From assembly GCF_030848805.1 (NCBI RefSeq), contig NC_092368.1:5056441-5120440 (forward strand): a stretch of 64,000 nt of DNA, in the 5' to 3' direction. A program made the position numbers and the translations under genes. The notes beneath the pieces are model-generated. The model searched no databases. It worked only from the letters and a program-made list of their open reading frames with translations, and had not been told where the DNA came from. This document shows, in pieces, positions 1 through 11,509 of this stretch (position 1 is its first letter; each line of letters starts with the position of its first letter). The DNA is from Temnothorax longispinosus (Eukaryota > Arthropoda > Insecta > Hymenoptera > Formicidae).

Positions 1-1599
1 AAGAAAATTGTCTAATTCGAACCAGTTAAGAAGTCGGAATGATGAATTTCCTTAAGCTTTTGCTTGGAAACTTATTTAAGGCGATTATCAGAGAAAGAAA
101 AAATTATTTTCTCGAAAGACAAAATATCTGTGGATCCAGTAATCCGAGTATTCAGAAATTAAATCTGTGCATTACGTAAATGAAAAATTCTGCGGGACTT
201 TTTATTTTAAATAGATATTTTATTAATATTTATAATTATTATTAATATTTTCTGTATTAATAAAACGCCGTCACCAAAAGATTAGAAATAGCAAAGCGAA
301 GCATTCGATGCGTTCCAGCGATGAGTAGCGACATACCAAATGATCGATACGCAAACGAAAGGTTTCAACGCGTAATTATATTAGGAAGCTTTTTAAACAT
401 ATATATGGGCACGGTCATCTGTCAATGACGGCAATGGGGATTAAGCAATGCGTTACATTACCTTGAATCACGCACGATACCGTGAAGATGAATATTACTG
501 CGATGAGGTAGCGCTTTAGAATTAGTAAACATCGAGATCTGAAATTAATTAATGCGAGACGTATGAAATTAATTAGCGTGAGAGCGGCAAAGCGTCGTTA
601 CATCTATTTCACAAGTGCTTTTTCTAGAATTATTGACAAACTTTGCGTAACATCCTGTTGATGCCATAATATGCAATATAGAAGTTAAACATAGATTATA
701 CATATAGAAAAATCATAAAACTCGAACATGAAACAAATTATATATTTAATATCATCGCGAGATGTTATTGCTATCGAACGCAGGTAAATCAAATGAGTGA
801 TCGACGTTCCTTTCGATTACATGCATATATATGTATACACATATAACTTCTTTTTAAGTTTTAAAATTCTCATAAATTATTAAATTTCAAAAATCTGAAC
901 TTAAACTGGAAAGTTCCATTTGGATAATTTATGTCATATTTTTAATTTAAGTTATTTCACGTATAAAATTACTTGAACTTTACTAATTGTATTTATCAAA
1001 TTCTATTCGTATTACTTTCACACTGATTCACTTATATTTTATATTTTAGTTATATTTTTTGCGAATGCAGTTATTTGCGAAAGACAATGTCGATCCAGTT
1101 TTTAAATCACGCAAAGAGGTATCAGTCGATTCTGATTTGCGTCGAGAATATTAAGCAATATTAATCCTTTGGGATTCAAAAATTCCTGAAAGCTTTTTTT
1201 TTTATTCTCTTAAAATCGAATTGTATTGTTCGATTAAGAAATAATCTCTTCAGCGAGACAATTAGAATTCAATAATTTAAAATCAAGTGCAAGTTTTTTA
1301 CTTGTTTTTTCAACAACAAAAAATTGGAAACTAAGTTTTATGCTTCGCTGGGTTCTACATCTCGCGTAAATCCTAAATCGAGATGGAAGTACGAGATCTA
1401 GAAAATCTGCGACGCGAAAAATCAGAATCGACGATCGCACCTGTTGCGCTTCCGGTGACGAAAGTCGAGCATTTGCCCGCGCACTACGATCGTATACCAT
1501 CAGCAGATGGAAGTACCTACCTGGATGACGCCGGAGAGCGGTATGACGTCGATAATGGGTCGATACTGCACCGCGTTTACAGACACGGGGAGGGTATTT

Positions 1600-1627
1600 T
1601 ATATATATATATATATATTTTTTTTTT
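1600..1627. repeat. (TA)n followed by T-run
   Basis: Alternating TA dinucleotides run for about 19 bases and pass directly into a run of T. This is a microsatellite. Confidence 0.9.
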
Positions 1628-2046
1628 ATTTTATCCGTCGAGATTTCCAACGATGGCGGCACCGATGGCGGCGGCAGTGATGGCGTAGGCGGCGGCGACG
1701 AGGAACGAGGAGTCACATGTGAGGGGCAGAGTAAATAGAAAGAAGAACAACTCGGTTAGTGACTCTCGGCTGACATCTGCGTATCGTTCTTTCTTCTTCG
1801 TTCTCGTTTTACCCTCGCTATCCCGTTTGCCTCGCCCTCGCTTTACGCTTTTTCGCGGAGTCTCGAGTGGGGCATAGATTAGGAGGGATGAGAAAAGGGT
1901 CACCGGGGAGGAAGTGAAAAAGAGAGAAAAGGTCACATGAAGGCTCGTATGCCGCGACGGATTTCTTTTCGTGACTGACGCCCGAGATAATCGACTTGGC
2001 CAATTGTCGCGTTGTGTGTCTATCGAGATGACGACGGCGACGACGC

Positions 2047-2132
2047 TGATGACGGCGATGATGATGATGATGATGATGATAATAATGATGATGATGATGA
2101 TGACGATGACGATGACGATGATAATGACGATG
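2047..2132. repeat. (GAT)n triplet microsatellite
   Basis: GAT/GAC triplets repeat for about 85 bases, with a few AAT interruptions and a GAC-rich right half. An open frame here (Met/Thr-rich) is produced only by the repeat. Confidence 0.95.
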
Positions 2133-4086
2133 AATGTTGTTAGTTACGGTTAATAGAGCTTACTTCGCGATAAGACTGCCGGATGGAAAGCAATTCTTCT
2201 TCATATTTTACTACGACGTCACACAGAATAACCATAATTTCAGGAGACAAGATAATATAATCCGATCTTAACTCTCCAAAAATATTGCAGCATATAAATC
2301 ACTATACAATATACATTTAAATAACTATCAGCGAAAATTAAGTTATTCCTCTTTCTCCGTACTATTTTAGAAAAGTTCAAATATCAATTTTAAAACAATT
2401 TAATTGAGGACCTTTTAAATTTAATATTAATAAATAACGTGATGTTATTGTATCACGTCAGGTCAATTCGTAAAGAATTAAATAAAGCTTTCTATTATTA
2501 TTCCATATATATTTCTTTATAATTAAATCCTCATATTATCTCAAGAGTTGATATATCGCGCGCGCGTCGCTCTCGAATAAGAAGCTCCCACAAGAACTAT
2601 TTCTTTATCCACGTTGTGTTGCTTTTTCCGCATTTTCTGAGATTATGATTGCCTGGTGTAAATAATGCGATAAACATCTCGCAGAACGGCGCATTTCTAT
2701 AGAAATATCGGGACGACACAAGCTGCCCGATCGACACTCTACTCTAGAAATATGATTCACGAAAAACGCTCACTCGGCTGTACGAAAAAAATAAAAATAA
2801 AAACATCCCCAAGGGAAAGGGAAGGCATATATCTGGCATATCGCGAGTTAGGATGGAGCAGATATTAGAGGGCGGACATTCAACACACAAACAATTTGCG
2901 CAAGGCAGCGTTCGATTCGCAATTTAAAGCGTCGACGTCAATTCGCATAGGATGGATACAAATCTTTACAGTGCTGTTTTATTTGCGATTTATTGCCGTG
3001 GTTGTTTACAACTTTCGCGCTGCGCGCCAAGCGCGAAATTCCGGAGAGCTCGTCCGAAATTCATGATTTACAAAGGTCGGATGTACATACATGATATATT
3101 TTTAGGAGATCGAAAACCGCCTGCTCTCCATATCGCCAGCGCGCCGATTATCGCACGAATTACTAAAACTCGATAAAAATACCAACGCGATAGCTCTGCT
3201 TATTGCTTTCGCTATTAGCTCATAGCGACTAGCTCATAATTTATCTCTAAATGCAACTGCGGGATGCTCTATCTCCAGCTCGGGCTACGGCAACAGCGGT
3301 AATTACAACGGTAATTACAACAGGGTGATAACATCAAGAATATCGGGGGTTTTTCTGCCGATCCGCTGGTGCACATTCAAAGCGCGAAAATCCTCCTCCG
3401 TTTTTTCATCAGACATTTTTAAGAAAATCAAGCGTACAAAACTGACACGAGGAGAGAAACAAAAAGGAATTCTGGATCGGCATGCGACAAAAAGACGATA
3501 TTCCGCTTTTATCGATCTCGACGACCAAATCAATATTCATTTTCAGTTCAATAAACAAATTTATATAGCGAAGCGATCTTGTTGCGAAGAAGAAAGTACA
3601 TTTATTCAATACACTTTACGCGCGCTTGTCGTTACTGCCACTAGATTTAACTTCGCAATCTCTACCGAGAGGAAATCTCCGTCGACGACTCGTAAGATCG
3701 AACTTTGTAATTTTCGTCGAAAGGGGAAGTCTCCGTCATCGATGGATATCTCCTTTAAGGCGTTTTCCAAATGGCATGATTCGATTTCCGCGTATTTTTC
3801 GCGTATCAGGTTTTACTAATACCGCAAGACGTGTTTGCGACTACGTGTTCTTCAGCGCGATACGACGAACAGATGTGCCGCGAATAGCGGAGTCGGCGGC
3901 GTTTCAAGTCGGAAATGATGTATCATTCACGTCTCGTGCGTTGAGATATCGCAGACTCGCGCTGTTTCGTTTCGTTTCGGTATCGTCGAAAATTCGCCCG
4001 GTGCGGTGCGGAGAGAATCTGGAAAGTCGTCGAGATCGATGAGAGCGGAAGAAGCGCGATCGGCGTGAGGGGGATATGCCGGGGAT

Positions 4087-4404
4087 TTAGACGCGGTAGG
4101 AGTAATGGCGATAGCTGGTGCCGCCGGGCAAACGACCGGAAGCGGTGGACTCGTAGGAGGAGCGATAGCTCCCGGGGCCGCCGCCGGACGATGTCCTGGA
4201 CGACCTCTCGGTCGAGTACGAGCCGTACGGGCCGCTCTCCCTCTTGATGACGCTCTCCTGGCTCTGGGTGGTCCTCTGAGGACGGCCGCTATACGGGTCC
4301 GTGGAGCTGCTCGAGCTGGTGTTGGTGTACGAATAGTTGTACTGCTCTTGGGCGGACCTCAGCCCGGTCTCCGGATAGTCACGGACCACGTAGTGGCGAG
4401 GCGT
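4087..4404 (-). CDS. Ser/Tyr/Gly-rich terminal coding exon, probably of the myofilin-like gene
   Basis: This is an open minus-strand frame of 105 codons ending in TAA at 4,087-4,089. It starts directly after a possible acceptor (TAG at 4,405-4,407), which also closes the frame upstream. The peptide begins TPRHYVVRDYPETG, runs through a Ser-rich stretch, a PYSGRPQR segment and Gly/Ser/Tyr repeats, and ends RHYSYRV. There is no in-frame ATG near its start, so it must be an internal or last exon. It begins in phase 0, and a phase-0 donor exists in the 8.2 kb exon (AAG before GTCAGG at 8,225), so the two could be joined directly. Low-complexity Tyr/Ser/Arg tails occur in insect sarcomere proteins, but this exon alone does not identify the family. 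It could belong to a separate gene. Confidence 0.6.
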   Translation of the reverse strand, partial: TPRHYVVRDYPETGLRSAQEQYNYSYTNTSSSSSTDPYSGRPQRTTQSQESVIKRESGPYGSYSTERSSRTSSGGGPGSYRSSYESTASGRLPGGTSYRHYSYRV

Positions 4405-7400
4405 CTACGGATTCGGGGTTAGATCAAGGTCAACGACATGGAGGAGAACAGGCTCGCCTTCGGAAAAACGGGAGCGGCGCCCGTCGACGAGTAACGGCGA
4501 CTTGATTTTTGCACCCGGCACGCGACATTGTCGACAAAATATTGTCTAGGAATCGTTCGCGGATCGCCCAGATTATCAATGATTAAAAGAAAAATTATTA
4601 GGTATAGGGAAATTATGTTGATGGAAATTAATGTTGAAAAATTACATTTACAATTAGTGAAATTTTATAAAATGACTTTGATTTTATGATGTAAATTTCT
4701 ACAGATTTTTTTTCGTTTATTTAAGCCGTACAGGGCGTGAATATCGTATAAAAATTATATGCCAGACATTATTCTCGTCTCAGGACGATCCCCGCGGTTC
4801 TCCATCCGCGGGCCGCAAGTGGATTATCGGATCGGGAGATAGGGTTGCATTAAAGAAATGTACAGAATCTATTCATAATGTGAGGTCTCATGATCGATTT
4901 ATCTGATCGGAGAACAGGTTGATATTAAGACATTATAATTTTTAAGCGAAGACTTTCTCTTCAATAAGATAATCAAAATTTTATCTTTGATTTAATTTTC
5001 AGACTTTATCTCTGATTTAATTTAATAGACCTGTAGTCTGAACTTTACTGTAGAAAAAATATTTAATATTGAAACTTGAAAAATTGCGGAACAAAAATTA
5101 AATTAAATCAATGGATAAAGGATCTGTGGATGAAAAATTGTCCACTAAAACAATAAGTCTGGAACATGTTATATCATGTAGAACCTACATTTTTTTTCAG
5201 CCGTATAACGTTGCCCTTTTTTGTTTTACAAACTTTTCTTTCCTTCCGTTATTTTCCTCTTTCTCACGTGTTTCACGACAATATCAGATCCTCGTCTTCC
5301 TAAAATATCATTTGGCCCTGTTCTCCGGTCGAGAGAGACGCGCGACATGCGGAGGCGAGAGACGTGGAAGGTGGAAGGTGGGCGAACAGGTGCATCGCTG
5401 CATGCGTCGTCTGGCTCGACGGTGTCCGTAACTACTCGCGCTACTCGCGAATAATTAACCCGCGTCGCCGCGCGGGGAGTAACGTACTCGCGCACTGCCA
5501 GTTCATCTATTCCGAGAGGGAGAGATTCGCGAAGTCGTTTCTCATCTCCGTGGACGAAGTTTGGCCGGTAATGCCGGCCAGATGGCCGGCTGGGCTTGCG
5601 GCCAGATAAGGAGAAAGTTGGCGGGATCCAGACGACACTGGAACCCGCTGGGCTTTATACGAGCGCGATTAACCCTTTGCTGTATTATTTCACGCCAACA
5701 AGATACAACATCCACCGTTCGTAGTTTGAACTCCCGGAATAATTCTAACTATAATTACTAACTATATTTATTTTTTCGATTATATAAATGAAACGTACAA
5801 TTATCACGTCTGCAGGACGAGGGCGCTAAGAGTTCTTATTTTAATTTTAATTTTAGTTTTCTGATTTTTATTTTTATTTTCAAATCGGTAAAATGACGCA
5901 AAACGAAAAATATCTTTGTCTTTCTGAGACGCGGATCTACTATACTTTTACACCTCGCATTAATTAATTTCATCAGTCGCGTGATTTAGATAAAGGTCAA
6001 CGTATTAATGGTGAACGACGACGAATTACGGTGCAAAGGGTTAAGAGACGCATGAGAGGTGGAAGTTGAAAATGAGGGACACATGACGTGAGGGATTTTT
6101 TTTTTCTCGTCACTCATACACAGAGGCGGAAGTATGATGGAACTCGGCGACATGTTCGGCGGATAATAGTATGTATCGATCTATCTGTAGACACACAACG
6201 TGCGGGCCAATTATAAACGCGGAGCGGTATGTAACATATGCATTAATAATGTCTCCTTGCCGAAATATTCAGGACACTCCGAGCGTTGGGCAACGATACG
6301 CGGCCCTCGCCAAGAAACGCGCGTGGGTAACATTTGCGGTACATGTGTGCGTTGGCGTGACAGGTGTACGTGTGTACGTGGGTGAGAATATGTTCCACGC
6401 GTCGATGTCCCGCCACGTGTGCGTTCGGTGTCCCGTGCCGAAACTTCTTCGACCTTCTTCGAGCGTGAAACTTCGTGGCGGATTGCGTTAACGCTTCGTT
6501 GAACTTAATTACGGTTTAATCGAAGTCGCTCGATTAGTCGGGCACGTTCTCGCGATTGCAATACGACACGGAGAAGGAATTTAACGCCGATACGAAGCTT
6601 CGATACGAATTCGACGACGAACGAGGCACTAAATAGAATTTAATTGCAAATTCAGCTGCGAATCGGTGTTTTTTTTTGTTTCGCTAAAGCTTGAGAGGAC
6701 TCGCGAGATTCTTTTATATTTTATGATGAAATATGAATAGAGCGAGGTAAGTTCTTTGCACTCGTATAATCGCGGAATGTCGTCCTCCTGCGGATTCTTT
6801 TCGCAAGTAAGACCGCCGCTTTGGTCGCGCAGTTTGCGACGCGACTATGTAAATTAATGTCAAACAACTTAGTGTAGTCCATACAAGGCAATTAGCTCTC
6901 GGCAAGGGTCAAAAGTCAGAGCGCCGTTCAAACATATAATCAAGATATTATAGAGGTCAATATGTTTTTTCGCGATCACGAAATCTTAATAAACCACTAA
7001 ACGATGCTTGTCAACGTTTAAGCATTTAATAGGTAAGTATATATTTTTGTTATATCTGGAGCTCAGAGCTGATGATAATGGGAGAAGAAAAGAGGAGAAG
7101 GTTTAATCAAGACCGATGATTACAACCGCGCGTGATTACGCTAGATGCGAAGGGATTAATTAAACGAGAATTTAATTAATCTGGGGTATTTCGTTAACAC
7201 AGTTTCGCGACAAACAGGCTTGATAAACTCTCTGTAGAGTGACATCATAGCTTTATTCGTCTTGTATACATGCATGAATTATGTATCCGCTCACGCTAAC
7301 GAAGAATAAGTTCGAATAATCCGTTTGATGAGTCGAACAAGTAATTATGAGTCATTACGATACCCGCGGAAATGTATTCGCGATGCGGAGTCCCACGGGC

Positions 7401-8143
7401 GTTTTACGTAATTGTTATTAACGTGGTCGTTTGGGCTGTGATTTCCCAAGAAGTGGGATCGTCATTTTCGAAATTTATCACGAGCAGATTGAAAGATGCG
7501 TTGAACGCTTTTTCCGGCGCGCCAGTTCTTCTATGAAAAAGCGTGACTACAAGAATTCTCGCGCCGTGAACTCGCGTCAGAAATCGTAAATCGGAGATGA
7601 TCAGTAAATGTCGAGGCTTTTTTATATTCTCACGTTATTCTCATTTTATTCTCTTCACAAACAATCGGTGAGAAAAAATCGCTACCAATCGCCTTGGAAG
7701 TGTGACGACCGGTGTTTAAATGTGAAGACACCCTTCTAAGCTACATCCAGAAAATCTAATCGTCATTAAAATAAAATACTAATCTGAGAAACTCCTACAA
7801 GTAAATTTAACATTCCGGAGTATAAATATTTTCGTGTAAAAACTGATCGGCTAAGGCCTGACTAGCTAAATCTGACGCTAATTCGCTATCAAAGATACGA
7901 GCACAATAGAAATAGCAAATACAATGTTACGTACGTAACGATCATCAGAGGAAATCAGTTAACGTTAAGACATCGAACTATATAATGTAATAATTCTCGC
8001 TTTGTATCTTTATCGCGGAGGCGATTCATGCTAAAAATGTGTGTCCCATAAAAACGTCGATATTAATTTCATCCTTCCGAAGAGTGTCCACGAAACATGC
8101 AACATCCTCGTCATCTGTCTTTCTTTCTTCTCGGTTCTCGTCG
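4405..8143. other. Probable intron of the myofilin-like gene
   Basis: These 3.7 kb separate the two minus-strand coding exons. Nothing inside could be supported as coding. The GC-richer part at 5,320-5,640 and 6,290-6,480 has open frames on both strands, as expected from base composition. Small extra exons cannot be excluded. Confidence 0.5.
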
Positions 8144-8536
8144 TTAGAATCGGTACCAGGACGGCGTCTGCAGAGCCAGCAAGATCTTGGTGCGGCCAGT
8201 GGCAGGCGTAGTGGCGTGCCTGACCTTGCTGGACGGCCGTGCGAGCACGCCCTTTTCGAAAACGTGGCCGCGAGTGGCCAGCTCGGCGGCGGCGTCTAGG
8301 CCGACCTTCGAAACGGCACCACCGTCCACCAGCTGCCGAACATGATCCTCCCTGGCGACGTCCTTGCCGCGCACTACGCCCTCCTTGTCCGGCAGGGTGG
8401 CGTACTGATAGAATTCCTCGCGCGGGTCCAGCTTCTTGCGGCCCCACACGGTGAACGGCTCCGGCACCAGCGACGGTCGCGGCACAAGCGGCACCTTCTC
8501 CCACGGGAAATAGTCCTGCTTCTTAACTTCCGTATT
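8144..8536 (-). CDS. Mf: Probable myofilin, main conserved coding exon
   Basis: Minus-strand coding exon of about 130 codons. The likely acceptor is TTTGCAG at 8,537-8,543, preceded by a pyrimidine-rich stretch and a CTGAC branch-like site. The peptide begins NTEVKKQDYFPWEKVPL. It continues through VPRPSLVPEPF, LDPREEFYQYATLPDKEG, a DHVRQLVDGGAVSK helix-like segment and GRTKILLALQTPSW. The Pro/Trp/Tyr-rich start and the EEFYQYATLPD block resemble insect myofilin, a thick-filament protein of muscle; this is from memory, without a search. The frame stops at 8,144. Two donors could cut earlier: TG before GTACCG (end at 8,157, phase 2) or AAG before GTCAGG (end at 8,225, phase 0). There is no in-frame ATG, so the start exon lies further upstream and was not found. 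Coding status is fairly sure; the family name less so. Confidence 0.6.
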   Translation of the reverse strand, partial: NTEVKKQDYFPWEKVPLVPRPSLVPEPFTVWGRKKLDPREEFYQYATLPDKEGVVRGKDVAREDHVRQLVDGGAVSKVGLDAAAELATRGHVFEKGVLARPSSKVRHATTPATGRTKILLALQTPSWYRF

Positions 8537-10721
8537 CTGCAAATTCGAGCCCGGCAAAGGGTCCCGGGTCAGGATCACTAGTTCTCGAGCCGTTGCCCGT
8601 TATATTGATCAATCAAGGGCGATTAGCCACCGCTCAGTTCTCGAGCCTCTCGCGATCCGCAGAGTGATTCCACTCGTATCGCACGCAGAGTCTTGGAGTT
8701 TATCCGTGTGTGACAAGATTTTCCAAGTTCGCCAAGCAGTTGCTCACCGACGTCTTCGAGCTTCCACACTACCCTCCTACTACTGCCGCGTCTGTTCTCT
8801 TTGTTAAACCGCGACCGTCGTCATGGTACCGTTCGTTACTTATGTGAAATAAGCATAAATGTAAATGCGAAAGCGACGTAATCTTAGCCCATTTGACAGC
8901 ACGAGCTAGGCTCGTAGTCGATGACTCGAACTAAAACAAGTACCGGTCGATTGGGTTAAGGAAATTAATAATGTATAATATTTTGTAATTTTTAAAAATT
9001 TAATAGTCTCTCTGTATCAATAGGAAGTATTTGTTTTGTGAATAAGCATATCTTTCCTATTCTCGTTGAATTAATGAAAATTCTAAAAGAGTCGCGATTC
9101 CGAGAATCTTAGAATTTTAAGTTTCAAGAAAACTTGAAATTTCGAAAATGGACGAAATATCAGGAAAACATAATCGGCTTCATTCAAACCGCGAAAATCT
9201 AAGTTCTTGAAAATAGATATTAATTTAAGATATAATTAGGATTAAGGTGAAACAAATCATAAGTCCAAGCATTTTAATTCAAAGAAACCAGAACTTTATT
9301 GTTTTTTCTTTCATTTATATTATGTATTTACATGTATACACATACATATATTATGATAAGTAAAAATCAATTATTAACAAAGTATGTAAATATTAAAATT
9401 AAGTCATTGACATATTGATTTATCACATAATTCCAACTTCTGTCTTCTGTTCTTCTTATAACTCATTCTCACAAAATGTCACTTTCGTGCCATTGTGAAC
9501 CGAAATAATAAAAAATATCGGGATGATTTTAGAGATTCGATCAGATTGGATCAGGTTTTAAGACAGTAGACATTTTTATAAGCTATGGTACATCCAGATC
9601 GTATCATATATATTTGAATGAATAAATACTACAATCGGTAATATAAATAGTTATGCTCCAAACAATATTTGAAAGAAAATTCAGAAAGCCTTGAAAACGT
9701 TTTTAAAAGTTTAAAATGTCTTTTACTTAAAATCCTGAAGACATCTTTAAAAAACGTGCCAAAGGCACGCGTAACATCGAAGAATGGTGCTTCAAGAGTT
9801 TGACAGTCAAGCACTCATGATCGCCCCCGCGAATTCCTAAGTGTTGATCATCTTTAGAATGTTAGACGCGCTTACGCACGGTTAACAAAAACAACAGAAA
9901 TACGTCATCGTTATAATCTTACGCTTTCTTAAAAATAGCTCCCTTCTGTTATAGTACCTACTTTGCAATAACGACGCAAACATACATGTTTATTTAGATT
10001 TGCCAGGTTGTATCTAAAACTCAATGCCGTGTTATTAACATAGTTTACATATGATAATTAATTGATTGGGAATTTTGCAAAGAGAGAAATATATGAAATA
10101 TACTAGACGCACAACGTGTTTATTAAATAATATATAAATAAATGTTATATGCTATTCTGTTTTTAGGTCATTAACCAGACATTAACATATTATTTGTGGA
10201 CTTGTAAAACAACGTAATGTATATTACAAATTATTTCGTTTGGCAGCAGGATAAAAAATTCTCTATTTTTGTACTATATAGAAAATAGCATGGAGAGAGA
10301 AAATTCGTTTTAGATATACACCATTGAAAATAACATAAAATCAAGGAGATCGCATCTTCCAAGTATAATTTTTTTTTACTTATCCTACCCTAATAAAAGA
10401 GAGCTGATATCGAAACTTTGCCGACCCTTTTTATTTTCTCAGTCTACCATAAGGGTGGAGAAGTGGCGGTATCTTTTAAAGTAGTAATAAACTACACTTG
10501 TCGGACAGCCAAAGGTCGTCTCGCGCGTAAGAAAAGCCCAAATTCCCATAACATTCGTCATCATTCCGTTTTCCTGGCGGGTCGTAAAGACGTCGTCGTA
10601 AAACGGCGCGACGTAGCCGGAGCGGCAGATATCATTTATCCCCGTAGATCCCGATATAGACTTGCGAGATGTTTTATAAAGACGTGCATCGATGTAAGAT
10701 ATTAAACCACTCGAAGCAGTC

Positions 10722-10955
10722 TCGGTCTCTGACATAAAGAATGTATCTTGCCTTAAAAATACCCTTCCGCCCAATTTCGCGCACATTATATATTTATAAA
10801 CATATCCGATTTAGATAGAGAAATAAAATAGAGAGTAAAATAAAGGATTATACATATTATAAAGATTATATATGTATGAATATATGATGTGCGTGAAATT
10901 GGGCGGAAGAATATTTCCAAAATAAGATAGGTACATTCTTCATGTCAGAGACCGA
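10722..10955. repeat. Foldback inverted repeat (MITE-like)
   Basis: Two arms of about 75 bases face each other across about 75 bases of AT-rich centre. The left arm (10,722-10,797) reads CGGTCTCTGACATAAAGAAT and later CTTCCGCCCAATTTC. The right arm (10,873-10,955) carries the same text reversed and complemented with a few substitutions. There is no coding content. Confidence 0.85.
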
Positions 10956-11496
10956 AATTATATGTAATATACGAGCGAGTTCGCGGAAACTAAAATACTT
11001 AAATATGACCTCTCTCTCGCTGTCCGTTTGGAAATTTTTTTAATCATTTACGTAGATGATCATTTATATCATGACTATATGCATTTTTTTTATATGTCTA
11101 GATAATTCTGGATTACCGAATTGAAACCGTTTTCCATATTAGATAATTTTCTATATCAGAAATTTCGGAGGCAGATCATTATTGACTCAACACTCCACGG
11201 GGATTTGATACGGATCGGCAAGGAGATGACGCCTTGCACAGATGTATCCGCGTGCTGGCGGGCGGGCGTATATGAATTCTCGCGTCGACGAAAATCCGAC
11301 GGTGGGCGTCGGCGTCGTGCCGTCGGTGCGTCTAAATTAGGGCAGAGTAACGCAACACCGATTCTCCCCTCGAGTCGCGAGAACGCGGAGCGGCGGCAAC
11401 GTCTTAATAATCGTCACGGACGATAATCTGGAAGGCGTCCTACGCGCGCGATTCCTCGTAGCTGAGTAGCACCTAATTTTGCAGCGCGTCGATATC

Positions 11497-11509
11497 GGGG
11501 GGGGGGGGG
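11497..11509. repeat. Poly-G run (13 G)
   Basis: Thirteen consecutive G on the plus strand, next to a CpG-rich stretch at 11,260-11,480. The exact length is error-prone in assemblies. Confidence 0.9.

Larger units (their letters stand above)
1..4086. other. Gene-free left flank
   Basis: No coding exon could be supported here. The stretch is AT-rich, with a GC-richer part around 1,380-2,050 and 3,300-4,080. Short open frames in these GC-richer parts lack family signatures and splice context. It lies 3' of the minus-strand myofilin-like gene, so part of 3,300-4,086 may be its 3' untranslated region. Confidence 0.5.

Noticed and set aside
1383..1688. 101-codon plus-strand frame starting MEVRDLENLRREKSES
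   Set aside because: The first 70 residues look plausible, but the frame runs into a (TA)n/T-run, has no splice context, and an antisense frame is open over the same bases.
8239..8581. Plus-strand frames opposite the myofilin-like exon
   Set aside because: They are Arg/Pro-rich shadows of the minus-strand exon.
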